Positions 38,856 to 48,592 are shown, numbered from the stretch's first letter. The stretch is DNA of 64,000 bases from DATEKX01 sp963726785 (GCA_963726785.1 CAVSDJ010000007.1:1488001-1552000), one strand, 5' to 3'. The notes: generated by a model from the letters alone, not told the origin. Program-made: numbers and translations.

Positions 38856-40088
38856 TCAAAGCGATAAGACGAACGCGATGACAGCCTGTTTGCTTGCTGT
38901 GCTCAGATTGTTGTAGTTGTTTCTGATAGTTAAAGCTTGACCGCCGTGGCGCAGAATTGCGTCGTTGACCGTCAGGCTCTCGCCATCGTGCATCAAGCGG
39001 ACGCGAGCGCGCACGCCCCACAAAGCAGCCGTGCGGACCTGATTTCTTGTTCCTTGCCCGCCATTTTGCACTATGCCATCACCCGTTCCCACGTCATGCA
39101 ACGCAAAGTCGCTGTACGGATGAATTCTCTTGTTGCCAAGCGCCGCCGAAACTGTGGCCGCGCCGCCGTTGATCAAAGTGCCCGGAGCCGCCGTAACGAA
39201 TGTAGGCGTGTGGCAGATGTCACAGCCCAGAGCATCAAACAGTCCTTCTCCTTGATTGACTTGAGCATTGATCGGCCCGCGCCCAGGAACTCTCAGCCCT
39301 CTCATAAAGGTGGCGAAAAGGCCCACGTCTTCGTTCGTGTCATCTTCGGGGTCTACACAACCAGCGCCGCAATTATCGAATGCCGCGACCGATACTCCGT
39401 TTGAAGTATTCTCGTGGTCAGTCTGTGGGAAGTTGCTGGTTATGCCCATCTCGTTGACATAAGCATCGGCGGAAAACGAAAGCAGGCTCGCCTGCTGATC
39501 TTTCCAGCCGAATCGGCCTATGCGTGTCTGACCTGGTGCTTCAAACACCTCAACATTGATGAGCGTGCCGCGCTGGCCCGCTGGCTGCGCAGCGACATTA
39601 TTTTGGAGCGTGGTGTTGGCTAAAGCTTCGACAAAGCCGTCGCCGAGTGTGCTGATCGACATTCGGAAAGTACGTACAGGATCATTGCTGGACACGCGCT
39701 CTTGAATGTCCGAATCTATCGCTCGGTCATTGATGAGAGAGCCGCCCGGGGCTTCAACAAATGTGTTGCCCACGAGATGCCCTGCCCTGAATTCGCTGGT
39801 TTGAGCGGCAGCGCCAGTATCAGGACTCTGATGGCATTCGCGGCAAGATTGTGCGTTATAGACGGGTCCTACTCCGTCTGCAATTTCTTCGACGCCTGAG
39901 AACTCGATTTTGGCCTCTTCGAACTCGGCTACCGTGCCGTTGTTATTGAAGAGGTCATTAGTTCGAGCGTCCATGTCAGTTGCCAGGGCTTCGATTACAG
40001 CCTGGCCTTCGACAGAACTCGTGTAGGTAAATGGAAGCACGAGTACCGCCGCGAACAATAGTAAAACCAAATGCTTCAAATGTCTCAT
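38856..40088 (-). CDS. exported di-haem oxidoreductase (cytochrome c, DHOR/thiol oxidoreductase family)
   Basis: A 410-residue secreted protein with a signal peptide (LKHLVLLLFAAVLVLPFTYT). Two haem c sites are visible, AQSCRECHQSPDTG near residue 80 and LGCDICHTPTF near 295, as in the di-haem oxidoreductase family related to bacterial cytochrome c peroxidases and TsdA/MauG-like enzymes. The C-terminal part with HDVGTGDGIVQNGG and RHGGQA is typical. The electron donor and substrate are unknown. The frame is intact. Confidence 0.9.
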   Translation of the reverse strand: MRHLKHLVLLLFAAVLVLPFTYTSSVEGQAVIEALATDMDARTNDLFNNNGTVAEFEEAKIEFSGVEEIADGVGPVYNAQSCRECHQSPDTGAAAQTSEFRAGHLVGNTFVEAPGGSLINDRAIDSDIQERVSSNDPVRTFRMSISTLGDGFVEALANTTLQNNVAAQPAGQRGTLINVEVFEAPGQTRIGRFGWKDQQASLLSFSADAYVNEMGITSNFPQTDHENTSNGVSVAAFDNCGAGCVDPEDDTNEDVGLFATFMRGLRVPGRGPINAQVNQGEGLFDALGCDICHTPTFVTAAPGTLINGGAATVSAALGNKRIHPYSDFALHDVGTGDGIVQNGGQGTRNQVRTAALWGVRARVRLMHDGESLTVNDAILRHGGQALTIRNNYNNLSTASKQAVIAFVLSL

Positions 40089-40657
40089 ATTTGTAGGTTC
40101 TCCTTGAGAGGCTTGAACACACTTCGTCCAAGACAGGTTGTGGATTGTCTGCCTTTAGTACTAACTTGCTTGCGTCTTTCCCTGGAACCCTTTGTTAACC
40201 CCAATGGCTCGTTCTTTCTGGCCTGCGTGTGGGCACAGATAGTCTTAGTTAAATTCTAAGTCGTCAATTGGAATTACAAGCAAGAGAAGCGGGGCGCTCC
40301 TTATTAGCCTTTCTATTCCCTACCAAAATAAAAAGTACCCTGAGAAGCAGCGCGAATGTAAAACAGTTTGCATGGTAAAGTCAAGAAAAATGTGGCCGCA
40401 ATTACTGACATTCATTTTATTAACAATTGCATAGTTGCTAGCGACGAAAAACTTGAATTATTAATCCCCTATTTTCCAGATTTCGAATTACAAATTTTGG
40501 CAGAATAAAACGATTACAACATTTCCGAGTAAACTTTTTTTAGCCCGCTTTTTGGCCGGTTATTTCTTGTGGTAAAGGCTTGCGTTATTTGCATTAAAGC
40601 TCGATGTAGAGATAAGAAAAAAACCACAAAAAAATAAAATCGTGTTAGAATCACTCT
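40089..40657. other. A/T-rich gap without recognisable genes
   Basis: About 570 bases, visibly A/T-rich. I find no supported reading frame and no RNA gene I recognise. It should contain the promoter of the di-haem oxidoreductase at its left end and perhaps one for the small zinc-ribbon gene at its right end. Confidence 0.4.
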
Positions 40658-40813
40658 ATGAAATGCCCAAAATGCTTTAACCCCCTCCGACGGGTAGCCT
40701 CCACCGAGGATTCGGTATGGTTTACTTGCCCGTTAGGTCATAGATTTCATTCCGAAACAGGCAGCGGTATCAGCGATTCTGAAGGTCACCGATATGCTGT
40801 TTCGGGTGAGTAG
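40658..40813 (+). CDS. 51-residue zinc-ribbon-like protein
   Basis: A short frame beginning MKCPKCFNPLRR and continuing VWFTCPLGHRF: two cysteines as CxxC followed by a CxxxH, the shape of a small zinc ribbon. It ends in SGE just before a strong hairpin at 40819-40847. No good ribosome-binding site is visible, and the surrounding DNA is A/T-rich, so it could be leaderless or not expressed. The metal-ligand pattern and the following hairpin are the evidence. Confidence 0.45.
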   Translation: MKCPKCFNPLRRVASTEDSVWFTCPLGHRFHSETGSGISDSEGHRYAVSGE

Positions 40814-40818
40814 AGCGG

Positions 40819-40847
40819 CTACCCCCGATCTTTCAGACCGGGGGTAG
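40819..40847. terminator. strong hairpin after the zinc-ribbon frame
   Basis: Stem ctacccccg (40819-40827) pairs with cgggggtag (40839-40847) around an 11-base loop. The bases after it (ttgttgggg) form a poor T run, so it may be a palindromic repeat as much as a terminator. Confidence 0.5.
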
Positions 40848-41281
40848 TTGTTGGGGCTTCTACGGTCGCAACCTCTTGCCTATGAACCATCACCTTGTTT
40901 AGTTGGGATTAAGTCTAACCAGACGGCATTGCTTGCTGCTTTCATGGGGTTTACAAATACTCAGCCATAGAAAATTCAGTCTATTATGTTAATGAGAAAT
41001 TAAAGTAATAAATTTGTAAAAATAAATTTGAGTTCGATTTTTTGCTCGCAAGTCTTGCACTCAACAGAATTGTTGATAGAATGTCGTAAAGGTCGGCGAT
41101 AGGGGATTGGTAGGGGTATCGCCGTTTTGCAGACGCAGATTAAGAATCGGGAAGTGGTGAAAAAAACGTATCTTGTGCTTTGCCCAAGCGGCTAGTACAG
41201 GTATACGTGTAAGCGAAGCTATACGCTTGAGATTCTAAATCTCGCTAGCTGTTACTCCCCAATTTGGAGGAAGAAAAAGTG
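40848..41281 (+). promoter_or_regulatory. leader region of the TPR/Fis-type regulator, with hairpins
   Basis: There are 430 bases without a gene. A stem cggcgata (41094-41101) with tatcgccg (41117-41124) followed by TTTTG looks like a terminator or attenuator. Closer to the start codon, gagat/atctc (41229-41243) and gtata/tatac form small hairpins around tctaa and gtgtaagcgaagc loops. No tRNA or known riboswitch could be recognised. Confidence 0.4.
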
Positions 41282-42700
41282 ATGGAGAGACGAGCATCAC
41301 AGGATGCTATCGTTGAGATGATAGACAGCGGTCAATTTCTGACGGCGGAAGAAATATTTTCTGAACGTAGAACAGATGATCCTATGGAAATGGTCGTTCG
41401 AGCTGAAGTCGCTATGTACTTCGACAGGCTCGAAGATGCGGCCAGTCTGCTCGAACAAGTGGCGACACGAATAGCCGACATTGGTGTAGCGGCTCGTTTC
41501 TCGCTCACAAAAGGACGACTTGCTTTATGGCGCCAGGACTTAGCGCAAGCAGACACGCAACTTCAAACGGCTTACCACTTCTCAGTATTCCAAAACGATT
41601 CTTTTGCCACAAGCAGATCACTACTTAATCTAGCTCGCCTGGCACGCGAGCGCGGACATCTCACCGATGCAGAAGCTAAATTAGAGACAGCCTCAAACGG
41701 CGTCAAAGGGCGAACCAGCAAGAGAACTGAATACCTGCGCGGATTAATAGCCGCAGAACAGGCAGCCGTAGCTGCCGACAGCGGCGAAATAGAGAAAGCG
41801 AAGGAATGTTATTCAGAGGCAATGAGATTGCTCAAAGGCACTGAGAAAGGACGTTTCTATGGTCGGGCGCTTGTAGGCATGGCAGACCTGAAATGCGCGC
41901 TTGGCGAGTTTCAGGATTCTCTGGAAGCCTACAAAGAATCCAATATAGTCTTTGAGCGATATGACATCAGACGCGATCTGGCCGAAAGCCATATCAAACT
42001 CGCCATTGCGCTCATCCGGTTGAAACGCTACGAGCGCGCAGAGAAACTTGCTGAAGAGAGCCGCGAGTTGCGGCGCGGCGACCCGGAAGGAGAAAGTGCA
42101 GCGCTATCGTTGCTCACCTTCGCTTCGGTTCAGCAAAACGAGTTGGATAAAGCGGTGACTCAGGCAACACAGGCTGTCGAACTGGCTGATAAAAGCGGTT
42201 TCATGCAGGCGCGTGCGCGTGCACGCATTGCGCTCGGCCACGTCAGGTTGTTTGAGCGTGAGTTCAAACAATCAGCCGACGCTTTGCGCGATGCGGCAGA
42301 GCTTGCGCGCAACTCGAACGGTTCGGCGGACAATCGCAGACTCGAACTGGAAGCCGTAATCTATCTGGCAGAGGCTTATCACAATATAGATACTCGCGCG
42401 GGTCGCACAGAGCTTACGCGAGCAAGCGAGCTATTGAACAATCTTGAAGACGCATGGCTTGGCGATGAATTCAATCGCGTCTCTACAAAGTATGAAGAGC
42501 AGATAGTCTTCACGGATGACAATCGCCTCGTTTTCGACGGCAACCAGCTTCCCAGATGGCAAGAAGCGAAGCGGACGCTCGAAGGTTTCTTGCTTCGCAA
42601 CGCGCTCAGGCAGACCAATAACAGCCTTACTCGCGCGGCGCGCAAGCTCGGCGTGTCAAAGGTCCACGTGCACAATCTGAAAAAGAAGCACGGCCTTTAG
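41282..42700 (+). CDS. TPR-repeat regulator with C-terminal Fis-type helix-turn-helix
   Basis: A 472-residue protein of stacked helical pairs resembling tetratricopeptide repeats (RSLLNLARLARERGHLTDAE, KAKECYSEAMRLLKG, AESHIKLAIALIRLKRYERA, RARIALGHVRLFEREFKQSA). The C-terminus, LRQTNNSLTRAARKLGVSKV then HVHNLKKKHGL, is a Fis-type HTH as found at the end of NtrC-like activators. There is no AAA+ or receiver domain. I infer a DNA-binding regulator driven by protein-protein contacts. An upstream TTG lies inside the GGAGG, so the ATG at 41282 (or the GTG at 41279) is the start. Confidence 0.8.
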   Translation: MERRASQDAIVEMIDSGQFLTAEEIFSERRTDDPMEMVVRAEVAMYFDRLEDAASLLEQVATRIADIGVAARFSLTKGRLALWRQDLAQADTQLQTAYHFSVFQNDSFATSRSLLNLARLARERGHLTDAEAKLETASNGVKGRTSKRTEYLRGLIAAEQAAVAADSGEIEKAKECYSEAMRLLKGTEKGRFYGRALVGMADLKCALGEFQDSLEAYKESNIVFERYDIRRDLAESHIKLAIALIRLKRYERAEKLAEESRELRRGDPEGESAALSLLTFASVQQNELDKAVTQATQAVELADKSGFMQARARARIALGHVRLFEREFKQSADALRDAAELARNSNGSADNRRLELEAVIYLAEAYHNIDTRAGRTELTRASELLNNLEDAWLGDEFNRVSTKYEEQIVFTDDNRLVFDGNQLPRWQEAKRTLEGFLLRNALRQTNNSLTRAARKLGVSKVHVHNLKKKHGL

Positions 42701-44453
42701 CCATCCTTTTGCAAGCGATTGAGAATTTCGGAATCGCGCGTCATCGATTCAGGAGCCAAGCTTGATAATCGCGTCACGCAGACTGCTTGTGTTTTTGAAG
42801 CAGGCGCGCGTACCTGAGTTTCGTGCTGGCTCATCTTTGCGCGAATGATTTCGATCAGGCCGCTTTTTTCTTCGCCTGTCCAGCGCGCAAGATTGGGTAT
42901 TAAAGCAAGCACGAGCGCGAGATTATCAAAAGCTCGCCGTGTAAATTCATTCAAGCTCTCAATCCCGATATCGAGCGCGCGAGCTACTTGCTTGATGGAA
43001 GAATCGCGAATCGCTTCCGAATGGCCGTTGAATTCCTTAGCCGCGCGGCGCTGGACTGCAAGGCCGAGATTGCGAATCTTGAACCTGTCCCAATCGCCTG
43101 CGCGTGTGCCGGGCAATTCATAAATGACGTAGTCCTTTGGAAAGCGTTTTTAGAACTCGCATAGGCGTGCGATACTCGCGATTGGCCGCGATCTTTTTCT
43201 CTTCCGCCTCGACGAGGTTTGCCAGCCCGCGTTTCAGTTGGCCGAAACCCAAGCTTGCGATAAAACCAGAACGCGCCCGACTCAAGCGCTTCATCGTTGT
43301 TGAAGCCGATTTGATAAGGGTCAATCGAAAAACATGTCACGCCGACCAGTTGGCGCAGGAACCTCAACGCCTGCGCGTAAACCCAGGCCGTTTCGCCATC
43401 GCGGTATGTGTAGAAAGTGTTGAAGCCAAGCTCCATTCGCTCGAATATCGAGATGCCCTCGATATAGTTTATGGGCACACCGTTTTTCAAAGTGAACCCC
43501 GCGTGATATGCGCGCAGCGGCAGTCGCCTTTCAGGCGGCAGCCCCCAGAGAAAGATTTCAACGCCGCGCCCGACATCAACCCCGACGACGCTCGACGGGT
43601 CGCCATAAGCAATGCCGTAAAGCTCGCGATACCTGACGCAAGTTGTATCGCGGCACATATCGAGAATCGCTTTTCCTTCCGTGAGCTTGAGAGCTTCTTC
43701 ATCCGCAGAGGCGAATTTATTTCTTTGGAAAGTGTGACTTCGTTGCGGCGAATGAGCGGCTGTGTGTGATAAAAGATTTTGCGTGGCCTCAGTTTGTTCA
43801 GCGTGCGCGACGTTCGCGCTCGGCCCATCTCCCATCGAATCCATAATTCAAGCGAATCATAAAGCGTAGACTTTTCCTTCTCTGAAAGCCCGGACTGCTC
43901 GAAGCTTTCAATGATCCATGCAAGGTCGCTCGTTCGCCGCTTTTTAGCCGCGCGAATCCAGTCAAGGTAAGGAACGTTGGCTTCGACAAGCGAGTCTTCT
44001 GCCAGAAGCGGAATGATTCGCGGCAATATCAAACCGAGCCGCTCTTTTTTTTCAAGCCTCTCCCAATCAACCTCGACCGCTCGGCGATGTTTATCAACCA
44101 GCCATCGAGCTATTCCATAACTGTAAGCTCCGTGCAGCGCTGTGCCAGCTATGCCCGAATACTCGATGTAATCAAATGGCGTAAGGTCTTTGCCCGATAA
44201 ACGAAGCCTTTCGACATCGGTCGGCGAATGACGAAAGCACGGCTTCGGCCAATTGCAGGGCTTTGCGGCTCTGAGGGTAGGCGCAAATAAAAAGCAGCGC
44301 CTCGTGAAATCGGATTAGAGATTCCACATCTGAAAATTCATGTCTTGCGAGTGACGCGAGTAGCTTTTCAACGCGCGCGCCGTCATCTGTGCCGAAACTG
44401 CGCTTCGCTTCATCGAGTTCATCAAGCAGTTGTTCAAGAGAATCGGAAGACAT
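42697..44453 (-). pseudogene. conserved-looking hypothetical protein of about 585 residues with several frameshifts
   Basis: Pieces in successive frames read as one protein. It starts MSSDSLEQLLDELDEAKRSF, continues after a shift near 44210 as TDVERLRLSGKDLTPFDYIE, then LPRIIPLLAEDSLVEANVPY. A shift near 43720 leads to CVRYRELYGIAYGDPSSVVG and GFNTFYTYRDGETAWVYAQA. A shift near 43260 gives QLKRGLANLVEAEEKKIAAN, and one near 43130 gives ELPGTRAGDWDRFKIRNLGL up to the stop at 42697. The segment ESGAFWFYRKLGFRP hints at an acetyltransferase-like fold, but I do not recognise the family. The 3' end overlaps the regulator gene tail by 4 bases. Confidence 0.6.
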
Positions 44454-44475
44454 AGTTTTTAGTCGTAACTACTCA

Positions 44476-44663
44476 GCCGCGTAGCGGCGCGTGAGTTTAG
44501 CCGTGTACTTCAGTGCACGGAAGAAGTATGAGTCATCGTACTCGTCGCGTAAGCGACGCTTGAGCAGAATTCAACCGTCGCTCACGCGACGAAATGATGA
44601 TTGCTACCAAGCTACCGTGCACTGAAGTACACGGCTAAATTCAATCTGCCGCTGACGCGGCGG
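44476..44663. repeat. nested palindromic element, type B2
   Basis: A perfect 25-base inverted repeat (44496-44520 with 44615-44639) encloses two cgtcgcg-type hairpins (44545-44558 and 44576-44591). It is bordered by gccgcgtagcggc (44476-44488) and a gccgctgacgcggc-like palindrome (44648-44663). The order of modules matches the element at 33641-33834, but the long arms are different sequences. It lies at the 3' end of the rimO-pgpA-nadD-cinA operon. Confidence 0.75.
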
Positions 44664-44678
44664 AAGGGGCCGTGTAGG

Positions 44679-45917
44679 TTAAAGAAGATAACGCCGCCGC
44701 ACCATTTCGAGCGCCGCCGCAGAGGCTCGCCACCGGATCAGGTGGCGGTCGCCGGGCAATACCAATCGTCTGTTCGATGTCATCACGTCGTCGGCCAGAC
44801 CTACATAAACAGTTCCGACAGGCACGGCTTGAGTTCCACCGTCCGGCCCCGCAATGCCCGTGACGCTCAGGCCAATGGTTGCGCCTGTTCGCTCTTTGAT
44901 ACCGCGCGCCATGGCTTCTGCGACTTCGCCGCTCACAGCGCCGCATCGCTCGATCATCTCTTGAGGCACGCCGAGCAATTCGGTTTTGATCTGATTTGTA
45001 TAGCTCACTATGCTTCCGACGAAATATTCGCTTGCGTCAGGCACGCGAGTTATCCGCTCGGCAATGAGTCCGCCCGTGCAGCTTTCGGCGGTCGCTATCG
45101 TGTATCCTTTCAATCGCAGCCGCAAGCCTATCACTTCTTCGAGCGACTCGCCTCTGGTCGAGTAGACATTCTGGCCTATTGCTTCTTCGAGCTTGTCGGT
45201 CAATTCTTCGACGATCTCTTCTGCTCGAGCGACGTTTTCGGCCGTCGCCGTCAAATGAATCTCCAACTCCGAATCAGTAAATAATATCGTCGTCGTCGGA
45301 TTTGTGTACTCGCCATAGATTGGCGCAATCTTATCATCAAGCTGCGACTCGCCAATGCCTGTAACTTTCAACACGCGCATGGCTCTTCGCACGCCGCGCG
45401 ACATCCGTTCGAGGTCAGGCATGACAAAATCATCAAACATCGGCTGGTTCTCGCGCGGCGGGCCGGGCAACAATACTACGAGTTTGGCTTCCTGATCCAG
45501 CTTAATTCCGGGCGCAGAGCCGTTCGGATTTGGCAGCACCTCTGCGCCGCGCGGGATCAGCGCCTGTCGCTCGTTGTTCGGCGTCATCGGGTAGCCGCGA
45601 CTCGTGAGCCGTTTGCGTATCTGTTCAAGTATCTCGTAATCGAGCATTAGCTGGCGGCCAGTGACGCGCGCGAACATTTTGCGCGTGATGTCGTCTTCCG
45701 TAGGCCCAAGCCCGCCCGTCGAGATAATCACATCCGAACGTTTGAGCGCATCGCGCACTGTCTCTTCAAGTCGCGATTCGTCGTCGCCGACAATCGTTTT
45801 CAAACAGACGTTAATGCCTATGGAGTTCAGTCGTTCGGTCAGCCACAGCGAGTTCGTGTCTGTCCTGTGTGGCGTCAGCAACTCTGAACCTATAGCTATG
45901 ATTTCTGCTTTCAACAT
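44679..45917 (-). CDS. cinA: CinA-like protein / NMN deamidase
   Basis: A 412-residue protein with the two CinA domains. The N-terminal molybdopterin-binding-like (COG1058) domain has IIAIGSELLTPHRTDTNSLW and STGGLGPTEDDITRKMFARV. The C-terminal nicotinamide-mononucleotide amidohydrolase domain has IATAESCTGGLIAERITRVP and VTGIAGPDGG. It recycles NMN in NAD metabolism and is also linked to competence in some bacteria. The frame runs 59 codons further upstream through nadD; the ATG at 45917 (MLKAEIIAIGSE), 2 bases after the nadD stop, is the true start. Confidence 0.93.
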   Translation of the reverse strand: MLKAEIIAIGSELLTPHRTDTNSLWLTERLNSIGINVCLKTIVGDDESRLEETVRDALKRSDVIISTGGLGPTEDDITRKMFARVTGRQLMLDYEILEQIRKRLTSRGYPMTPNNERQALIPRGAEVLPNPNGSAPGIKLDQEAKLVVLLPGPPRENQPMFDDFVMPDLERMSRGVRRAMRVLKVTGIGESQLDDKIAPIYGEYTNPTTTILFTDSELEIHLTATAENVARAEEIVEELTDKLEEAIGQNVYSTRGESLEEVIGLRLRLKGYTIATAESCTGGLIAERITRVPDASEYFVGSIVSYTNQIKTELLGVPQEMIERCGAVSGEVAEAMARGIKERTGATIGLSVTGIAGPDGGTQAVPVGTVYVGLADDVMTSNRRLVLPGDRHLIRWRASAAALEMVRRRYLL

Positions 45918-45919
45918 AA

Positions 45920-46654
45920 TTACCTGTAGAGTTCTCGCTCCTTGATATATTGCTCGACTGCTTCGGGCACAAGCCGCGTGATTGATTGTCCGGCGCGCGA
46001 AAAATGCGCACTTCCGTAGCCGAGCGCTCGCCAAGGTCTGAAGGGAAATCAAGATACGAGACGCGCTCTCGCAGTCTTTCAGGCTCATTTGCAAGCAGCG
46101 CGGAAATCGCCTTACGCCCCGCGCCTCGGCGGGCGGCTACTATGATGCGGCTGCGCGAAAGCAAATAGTCAAGCGCCTCTAAGCGATCATTGAAACGGCG
46201 ATAATATCTTTTAGTGTAGCGGTCTTCCGGGTCGAGCACGCGCTCGAATGTATCGAAGCCGACGACGAAGTGCAAATCGCTTTGCGGATAATCGCTGCAG
46301 GAGCGCGTCAATCATATCAACATAGAAGGCGTGTGACGTAAGGCCGATTGACGTTCGCGCGTCACGAGCAAACGTGAGCGCAAGCATTTTAAGGCGGTCT
46401 TCGAGCGAACATTCGTAGCTTGTTTTGTCGGCGTTCGCAAGGCCCGCAAGCGCAATCATTTCATCAAGCGAGCAGGCTTCGATTGCGCGGCGCATCAATT
46501 CAACGTGAGCAGATGTCGTAGGATTGAATGACGATGCGAATACGCCGACGCGCGGCCCGCTCCTTTTAGCTCGCTTGATTAATTCGATGCGAGGCGGGCC
46601 TTTGACATCTATGCGCGCGATCATTTCTCTGAGCCGCTCCGATTCCATCATCAC
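45920..46654 (-). pseudogene. nadD: nicotinate-nucleotide adenylyltransferase-like protein, two apparent frameshifts
   Basis: The N-terminal part (RVGVFASSFNPTTSAHVELM) carries the nucleotidyltransferase motif; here SFNPTTSAH replaces the usual GxFdPiHxGH form. After a shift near 46290 the protein continues DYPQSDLHFVVGFDTFERVL. After a second shift near 46005 it ends QSITRLVPEAVEQYIKEREL, the classical NadD C-terminus. At the second site adding one T to TTTTT restores the frame (EVRIFSRAGQSI). NadD is normally essential for NAD synthesis, so an assembly error at a homopolymer is likelier than true loss. It lies between pgpA and cinA in a tight operon. Confidence 0.78.
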
Positions 46655-46661
46655 CGATAGA

Positions 46662-47192
46662 TTATATCAATTGCCATTGCATACCCAACCACGTCATCAA
46701 AGCGGCATAGACGCCTGCGAGCGCATCGTCGGCCATCACACCGTTCCCGGCTTTGAGGCGTTCGAGTTTGCGGATCGGATAAGGCTTGAAGATGTCGAAG
46801 AAGCGAAAGAGCGAGAATGCTACTAATATGCCTTCAAGCGAAGGCCGAATGATGAGCGGAGTGAGCGCGATTAACTGGCCGCTCACTTCATCAATGACAA
46901 CCACGCTCGGATCCTTTGTCTCAGTCACATAAATAGCGCTACTCGATGCCCATACGCCAATCGCATACAACACGATGTTGATTACTGCAAATGATAGCAG
47001 GGACCAGACGGGAGTAAGCTCGAGCGAGTTGTTTAAAATGGAATTAATAATGAGAAAAAGCACTACGCCTTCGGCTGCGCCAAACGTGCCTGGCGCTACG
47101 GGGGCAGAGCCTGCTCCGAAGCCGGTCGCGATGATATAGCCCAGGCGATCAAGCGGGCGAAGAGTTTTTTTCTTGATATTCGCGTTATGCAT
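46662..47192 (-). CDS. pgpA: phosphatidylglycerophosphatase A
   Basis: A 176-residue membrane enzyme that dephosphorylates phosphatidylglycerophosphate to phosphatidylglycerol. Family motifs are ATGFGAGSAPVAPGTFGAAE, VVVIDEVSGQLIAL and FRFFDIFKPYPIRKLERLKA then GVMADDALAGVYA; the conserved acidic residues in DEVSGQ and DD are probably catalytic. Several hydrophobic helices are present. The start ATG at 47192 is chosen over a TTG one codon upstream. It lies 41 bases after rimO and 7 bases before nadD. Confidence 0.93.
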   Translation of the reverse strand: MHNANIKKKTLRPLDRLGYIIATGFGAGSAPVAPGTFGAAEGVVLFLIINSILNNSLELTPVWSLLSFAVINIVLYAIGVWASSSAIYVTETKDPSVVVIDEVSGQLIALTPLIIRPSLEGILVAFSLFRFFDIFKPYPIRKLERLKAGNGVMADDALAGVYAALMTWLGMQWQLI

Positions 47193-47233
47193 CAAGTAGT
47201 GAAGATAAGTTGTGGGTGCGACCGAGCGGCGGG

Positions 47234-48592
47234 CTAAACTATACTGCCTATCAAATCGTGCTCGTGCGCTTCGGTTATTTCGACCGTGACAAATTCGCCG
47301 GGTCGCACGTCTGCGCCTTCCGGCGCGTCGTTGATTAGAATCGAGCCATCTATTTCAGGCGCTTGCGTCTCCATTCGCCCTTCAAGCAGCAGGTCGCTCT
47401 CTTTCGATTTGCCTTCGAGCAACACTTTCACGCGCTGGCCGACAAGCTTTCGGTTCTTTCGGCGTGATATGCGCGCCTGCTCTTTCATCAAGCGGCGCTC
47501 GCGCTTGCGCGCCACTTGTTCGTCAACTTTTTCGTCAAGCTCGACCGCCGCCGAATTCTCTTCATCGGAATATGTGAACACGCCGACGCGATCAAACTCG
47601 ACTGCGCGCACAAAATCTACAAGCTCTTCGAAATCCTCTTCGCGCTCGCCGGGAAACCCGACTATGAAGGTCGTGCGAACCGCAACACCGGGCACTCGCT
47701 CGCGTATGCGCTCGATCAGGCGTTCATAAGAAGCGCGAGTGCCGCCGCGCTTCATGCGTTGAAGGACTCGGCGGCTGGCGTGTTGAAGCGGGATGTCGAA
47801 ATATTTGCAGACGTTCGGGCGTTCGGCCATCACGCGCAACAGTTCATCGGTAATCGCTGTCGGGTAACAATAAAGAAAACGAACCCACTCGACGCCTTTC
47901 ACATCAGCAATCGAAGCCACCAGGTTCGCAAGCCCGTCTTTCAATGCGAGGTCTGAGCCATAGGTGGTCGTGTCCTGAGAGATGAGCACGAATTCTTTCA
48001 CGCCTTGCGCGGCAAGCATTTCAACTTCGCGGATTATTGATTCGGGCGAGCGCGAGCGAAACACGCCGCGCAGTTTCGGTATGATGCAAAATGCGCACGT
48101 GTGATCGCATCCTTCGGCTATCTTCACATAAGAAGTGTACGGCGCGGTCGCGCGCAATCGCGGCGTGGTCTCGTCGTAAAGATAAAGCTCAGGCACGCTT
48201 GCGCCTTCGCTATAAACGGGAAGGCTTCGGCGGCCAAAAGGTTCGACTACCGTCTCAATTTCTTTGAGCTGATTCACGCCGATCAGAGCGTCAATTTCAG
48301 GTATCTCGCGCTGAAGCTCTTCGCGGTAGCGTTCGACCAGACAGCCCGCAACGACCAATCGCTTCAGCTTGCCCGTCTCTTTTAACTGGGCCATCTCTAA
48401 AATAGTGTCAACCGATTCCTGCCGCGCAGAGTCAATGAAGCCGCAAGTGTTGACGACAAGCACATCCGCCGACTGCGAGTCTGTGGTCAACTCGTACCCC
48501 TGCCGCGCAAGCAGTCCCATCATCACCTCGCTGTCAACGAGATTTTTGGGACAGCCCAGACTCACCATTCCTACTTTCTTCTTTTCAGCCAT
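47234..48592 (-). CDS. rimO: ribosomal protein S12 methylthiotransferase RimO
   Basis: A 452-residue radical SAM methylthiotransferase that modifies an aspartate of ribosomal protein S12. The N-terminal UPF0004 domain has VSLGCPKNLVDSEVMMGLL and VNTCGFIDSARQES, whose cysteines bind the auxiliary cluster. The radical SAM motif is EGCDHTCAFCIIPKLRG (CxxxCxxC), and the C-terminus is a TRAM domain (LVGQRVKVLLEG). First gene of the rimO-pgpA-nadD-cinA run. The frame is intact. Confidence 0.96.
   Translation of the reverse strand: MAEKKKVGMVSLGCPKNLVDSEVMMGLLARQGYELTTDSQSADVLVVNTCGFIDSARQESVDTILEMAQLKETGKLKRLVVAGCLVERYREELQREIPEIDALIGVNQLKEIETVVEPFGRRSLPVYSEGASVPELYLYDETTPRLRATAPYTSYVKIAEGCDHTCAFCIIPKLRGVFRSRSPESIIREVEMLAAQGVKEFVLISQDTTTYGSDLALKDGLANLVASIADVKGVEWVRFLYCYPTAITDELLRVMAERPNVCKYFDIPLQHASRRVLQRMKRGGTRASYERLIERIRERVPGVAVRTTFIVGFPGEREEDFEELVDFVRAVEFDRVGVFTYSDEENSAAVELDEKVDEQVARKRERRLMKEQARISRRKNRKLVGQRVKVLLEGKSKESDLLLEGRMETQAPEIDGSILINDAPEGADVRPGEFVTVEITEAHEHDLIGSIV

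Noticed and set aside
41225..41250. A gaga-TTCTAAA-tctc hairpin looking like a tRNA anticodon arm with CTA anticodon (pyrrolysine or suppressor tRNA)
   Set aside because: No T arm (GGTTCGAATCC-like) or acceptor stem can be built around it, and no pyrrolysine genes are in the window.
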